A DNA stretch of 64,000 nt from Parvularcula oceani (GTDB lineage: Bacteria; Pseudomonadota; Alphaproteobacteria; Caulobacterales; Parvularculaceae), in NCBI RefSeq assembly GCF_000733125.1, contig NZ_JPHU01000001.1:1-64000 (forward strand), read 5' to 3'. This document shows, piece by piece, positions 63,582-64,000 of the stretch. The translations under genes were made by a program, and so were the position numbers. The notes below the pieces were generated by a model that was given only the letters and a program-made list of their open reading frames with translations, did no database searches and was not told the origin of the DNA. The number at the start of each line of letters is the position of its first letter. Position 1 is the stretch's first letter.

Positions 63582-63866
63582 CGCCGCACTGCGCTGAACG
63601 CCTCCCCGATATGCGCGTCAGGGACAGAAATTAAGCCGTCTCGGGGGTCCGCACAAGCAGAGCGAAGGAAATGATCAGGTTTCCGGTTTTACCGATTAGC
63701 AATAAAAATTCCTTCGCAGCCGGCATCATCAAACGATCAGGAAACCAGCAGGCGTCCGTCACCTGTCGCTCAAGCAGCGCAGGCGGGCCGCTCCCATCCT
63801 TCCCTCACCGCCACCAGCGGCGCAGCAGCGATACCGCCCGCTGCGACAGCCCGGAAGGAGACGACC

Positions 63867-64000
63867 ATGAAGACACGCACCGCGATCACCGCCCTCGCCC
63901 TCGGTCTCGCCCTGAGCACCGGCGGCGCCGCCGCCGCCTCGCCCCTCGTCGTGAGCGCCAGCGCGGGCGGCTATGCCTTTAGGGGCGATGATTTCCGCTT
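63867..64000 (+). CDS. Secreted protein, N-terminal fragment (cut by right edge)
   Basis: First 44 codons only: a clear Sec signal peptide (MKTRTAITALALGLALSTGGAAAA) followed by SPLVVSASAGGYAFRGDDFR. AGGAG at 63856-63860 lies six bases before the ATG. The start of the mature part is reminiscent of small UrcA-type secreted proteins of sphingomonads and Caulobacterales, but the fragment is too short to assign. Confidence 0.75.
   Translation, partial: MKTRTAITALALGLALSTGGAAAASPLVVSASAGGYAFRGDDFR

Noticed and set aside
63671-63982. Plus-strand frame overlapping the last gene
   Set aside because: The other frame starting at 63867 has a strong ribosome site and a clear signal peptide.

Overview
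The window is GC-rich, densely packed bacterial DNA with many ATGA/TGATG stop-start overlaps. A MucR/Ros regulator, a glyA-nrdR-nusB-thiL block, a SPOR-nagZ-scpA-scpB-tatA-tatB-tatC block, lptF-lptG-lptD and a LOV-HWE light kinase with a single-domain receiver point to an alphaproteobacterium. Secreted plant-polysaccharide hydrolases and an exosortase fit a sphingomonad-, Caulobacterales- or Parvularculales-like heterotroph, but the order is not settled by this sequence. I found no rRNA, tRNA, CRISPR array, insertion sequence or prophage.

Left part (1-10.8 kb), the most interesting region: a divergent sugar-catabolism locus. Leftward run a split transketolase (two genes) and an FGGY kinase cut by the window edge. 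Rightward run a DUF2291 lipoprotein, a ribose-type ABC ATPase and permease, a DeoR regulator, a sugar-binding lipoprotein, a TIM-barrel sugar isomerase and a secreted GH3 glycosidase. The combination isomerase + FGGY kinase + two-subunit transketolase + pentose-type ABC importer matches the known non-oxidative D-apiose pathway (apiose to apulose to apulose-4-phosphate to DHAP plus xylulose-5-phosphate). I therefore read this as a putative apiose-utilisation locus, possibly fed by the GH3 enzyme. CGAAA-type repeats in the divergent promoter are candidate DeoR operators.

11-21.5 kb: a response regulator/histidine kinase pair followed by a SulP anion transporter and an unrecognised protein. Then come a stand-alone secreted TonB-C domain protein, a chemoreceptor, a strong hairpin terminator and a large secreted GH9 glucanase.

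21.6-34.9 kb, leftward housekeeping blocks: glyA, a DUF481 outer-membrane protein, nrdR, nusB, thiL; then (after rightward mucR with a textbook terminator) dgt, SPOR protein, nagZ, scpA, scpB, tatABC; then ispG with a RodZ-like protein carrying a TonB C-terminal domain. Genes normally found inside these blocks in relatives (rib genes, argS) are missing here.

35-43.5 kb rightward: an unrecognised gene coupled to a TusA-like protein, a LOV-HWE histidine kinase with its receiver, a UvrD-type helicase, and three Tad/Flp-type pseudopilin genes including a von Willebrand TadG.

43.5-64 kb: a pepA-fructokinase-glucokinase operon (leftward), lptF-lptG-lptD plus an aminopeptidase P (rightward), recN-ligA (leftward), an exosortase-EpsI fusion with a glycosyltransferase (rightward), an FMN-binding stress protein, a succinyl/acetoacetyl-CoA transferase operon with a small secreted protein wedged between its subunits, a CadC-like membrane regulator, and the start of a secreted protein cut by the right edge.
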